DNA of 14,903 nucleotides from Bacillota bacterium (GTDB taxonomy: Bacteria > Bacillota > Clostridia > Acetivibrionales > DTU013): contig JAEYRF010000078.1 in NCBI GenBank assembly GCA_023409615.1, positions 1 through 14,903 on the forward strand, in the 5' to 3' direction. Positions within the stretch are counted from its first letter, which is position 1; every line of letters starts with the position of its first letter. The notes beneath the pieces are model-generated. The model did not search any database and was not told the origin of the DNA. It saw only the letters and a list, made by a program, of their open reading frames with translations. The translations under genes were made by a program, and so were the position numbers. Below are positions 14,562 through 14,903 of the stretch, piece by piece.

Positions 14562-14587
14562 GTACCAAGGAATAATTCGACTGTCAA
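14559..14587 (-). promoter_or_regulatory. Promoter of the ccdA operon
   Basis: On the minus strand, a perfect TTGACA -35 (14587-14582), a 17-bp spacer and TACTAT -10 (14564-14559) with TG at the extended -10 position. Transcription would begin near 14552, about 47 bases before the TTG start codon. It is the best sigma-A match in the window. Confidence 0.75.
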
Positions 14588-14657
14588 GGTATATAGTGAA
14601 AGGTGACGAGGATTGAAGAATTTTTGAAGTATATGTATATTTGTGGAATGGAGGCAA

Positions 14658-14686
14658 TTGCTAATTTTTTGATGTTATTATATAAT
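14658..14686 (+). promoter_or_regulatory. Promoter of the zinc-ribbon gene
   Basis: TTGCTA (14658-14663), a 17-bp spacer and a perfect TATAAT (14681-14686). The start would be near 14693, leaving a leader of about 75 bases before the ATG. The leader holds nested short inverted repeats (14722-14755) that touch the ribosome site. Confidence 0.6.
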
Positions 14687-14767
14687 AACTGCATACATAT
14701 GATTTATGGAGTGAAAAAACGCTTCAAGTGAGTTCAAAAAATTGAATATTTGAAGGGAGAATAGAAA

Positions 14768-14903
14768 ATGTTTTGTGAGAAATGCGGAAACCAAATGCCA
14801 GATGATTCAAAATTCTGTCTTAGTTGCGGAGCACCGGCTGCAGGCGCAGAAGGCGTTCAGGAAACAGCCCCTATTGTTGAAACGGTTGTTAATGATGTAA
14901 CGG
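14768..14903 (+). CDS. Zinc-ribbon domain protein, N-terminal part (3' end outside window)
   Basis: Forty-five codons are present before the window ends. The start MFCEKCGNQMPDDSKFCLSCG is a typical N-terminal zinc ribbon with two CxxC knuckles (Cys3, Cys6, Cys17, Cys20), which would hold one zinc ion. It is followed by an Ala/Glu/Val-rich, probably disordered stretch. In Firmicutes such ribbons commonly precede a membrane segment and a variable extracytoplasmic or other domain; the rest of this gene is outside, so its function cannot be given. The ATG has AAGGGAG about eight bases upstream and a good promoter 75 bases further up. It is divergent from the ccdA operon. Confidence 0.85.
   Translation, partial: MFCEKCGNQMPDDSKFCLSCGAPAAGAEGVQETAPIVETVVNDVT

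Overview
The window is a 14.9 kb piece of chromosome from what looks like an anaerobic, low-to-moderate GC Firmicute, probably a clostridium of the Lachnospiraceae type. The evidence is strong AGGAGG-type ribosome sites, many extended -10 promoters (TGNTATAAT), several ferredoxin-type Fe-S cysteine motifs, a YjfB-like protein and protein families typical of that group. The assignment is inferred from style and content, not from a marker gene. Nothing looks like a phage, transposon, CRISPR array, tRNA or rRNA.

Layout, left to right. (1) The 3' end of a dihydrolipoamide dehydrogenase-type flavoprotein gene, then an aldo/keto reductase with two ferredoxin-like cysteine clusters (+). (2) A convergent minus-strand pair: a short-chain dehydrogenase followed by a ThuA-like protein, whose end overlaps the reductase gene by 21 bp. 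(3) On +, the ribosome-associated GTPase HflX, then an acyl-ACP thioesterase with its own promoter. (4) Transketolase (+), ended by a bidirectional terminator shared with a small YjfB-like gene (-). (5) L-arabinose isomerase araA (+). (6) A zinc-uptake operon of substrate-binding lipoprotein, ATPase and permease (znuA, znuC, znuB). (7) A TIM-barrel protein of unknown function (+). (8) A divergently placed minus-strand pair, ccdA and a TlpA/ResA-like thioredoxin lipid-face redox module, and finally the 5' end of a zinc-ribbon protein gene (+).

How they fit together: transketolase and AraA are separated by more than 2 kb but carry nearly the same palindromic operator upstream (16 of 17 positions identical), which points to one regulator, most likely AraR-like, joining arabinose entry to the pentose phosphate pathway. 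The znu genes form an uptake system for zinc; the binding protein has the three-His-plus-Asp ligand set. CcdA passes electrons across the membrane to the extracytoplasmic thioredoxin. The ccdA promoter is the best sigma-A promoter in the window and carries a CsoR/CstR-like inverted repeat over its start site.

No clearly new multi-gene system was found. The items most worth a second look are non-coding: the shared tkt/araA operator, a perfect 14-bp palindrome before znuA, the CsoR-like site before ccdA, and a 75-bp nested inverted repeat after znuB. Among proteins, the cysteine-rich N-terminus of the Znu ATPase and the unassigned TIM-barrel protein stand out.
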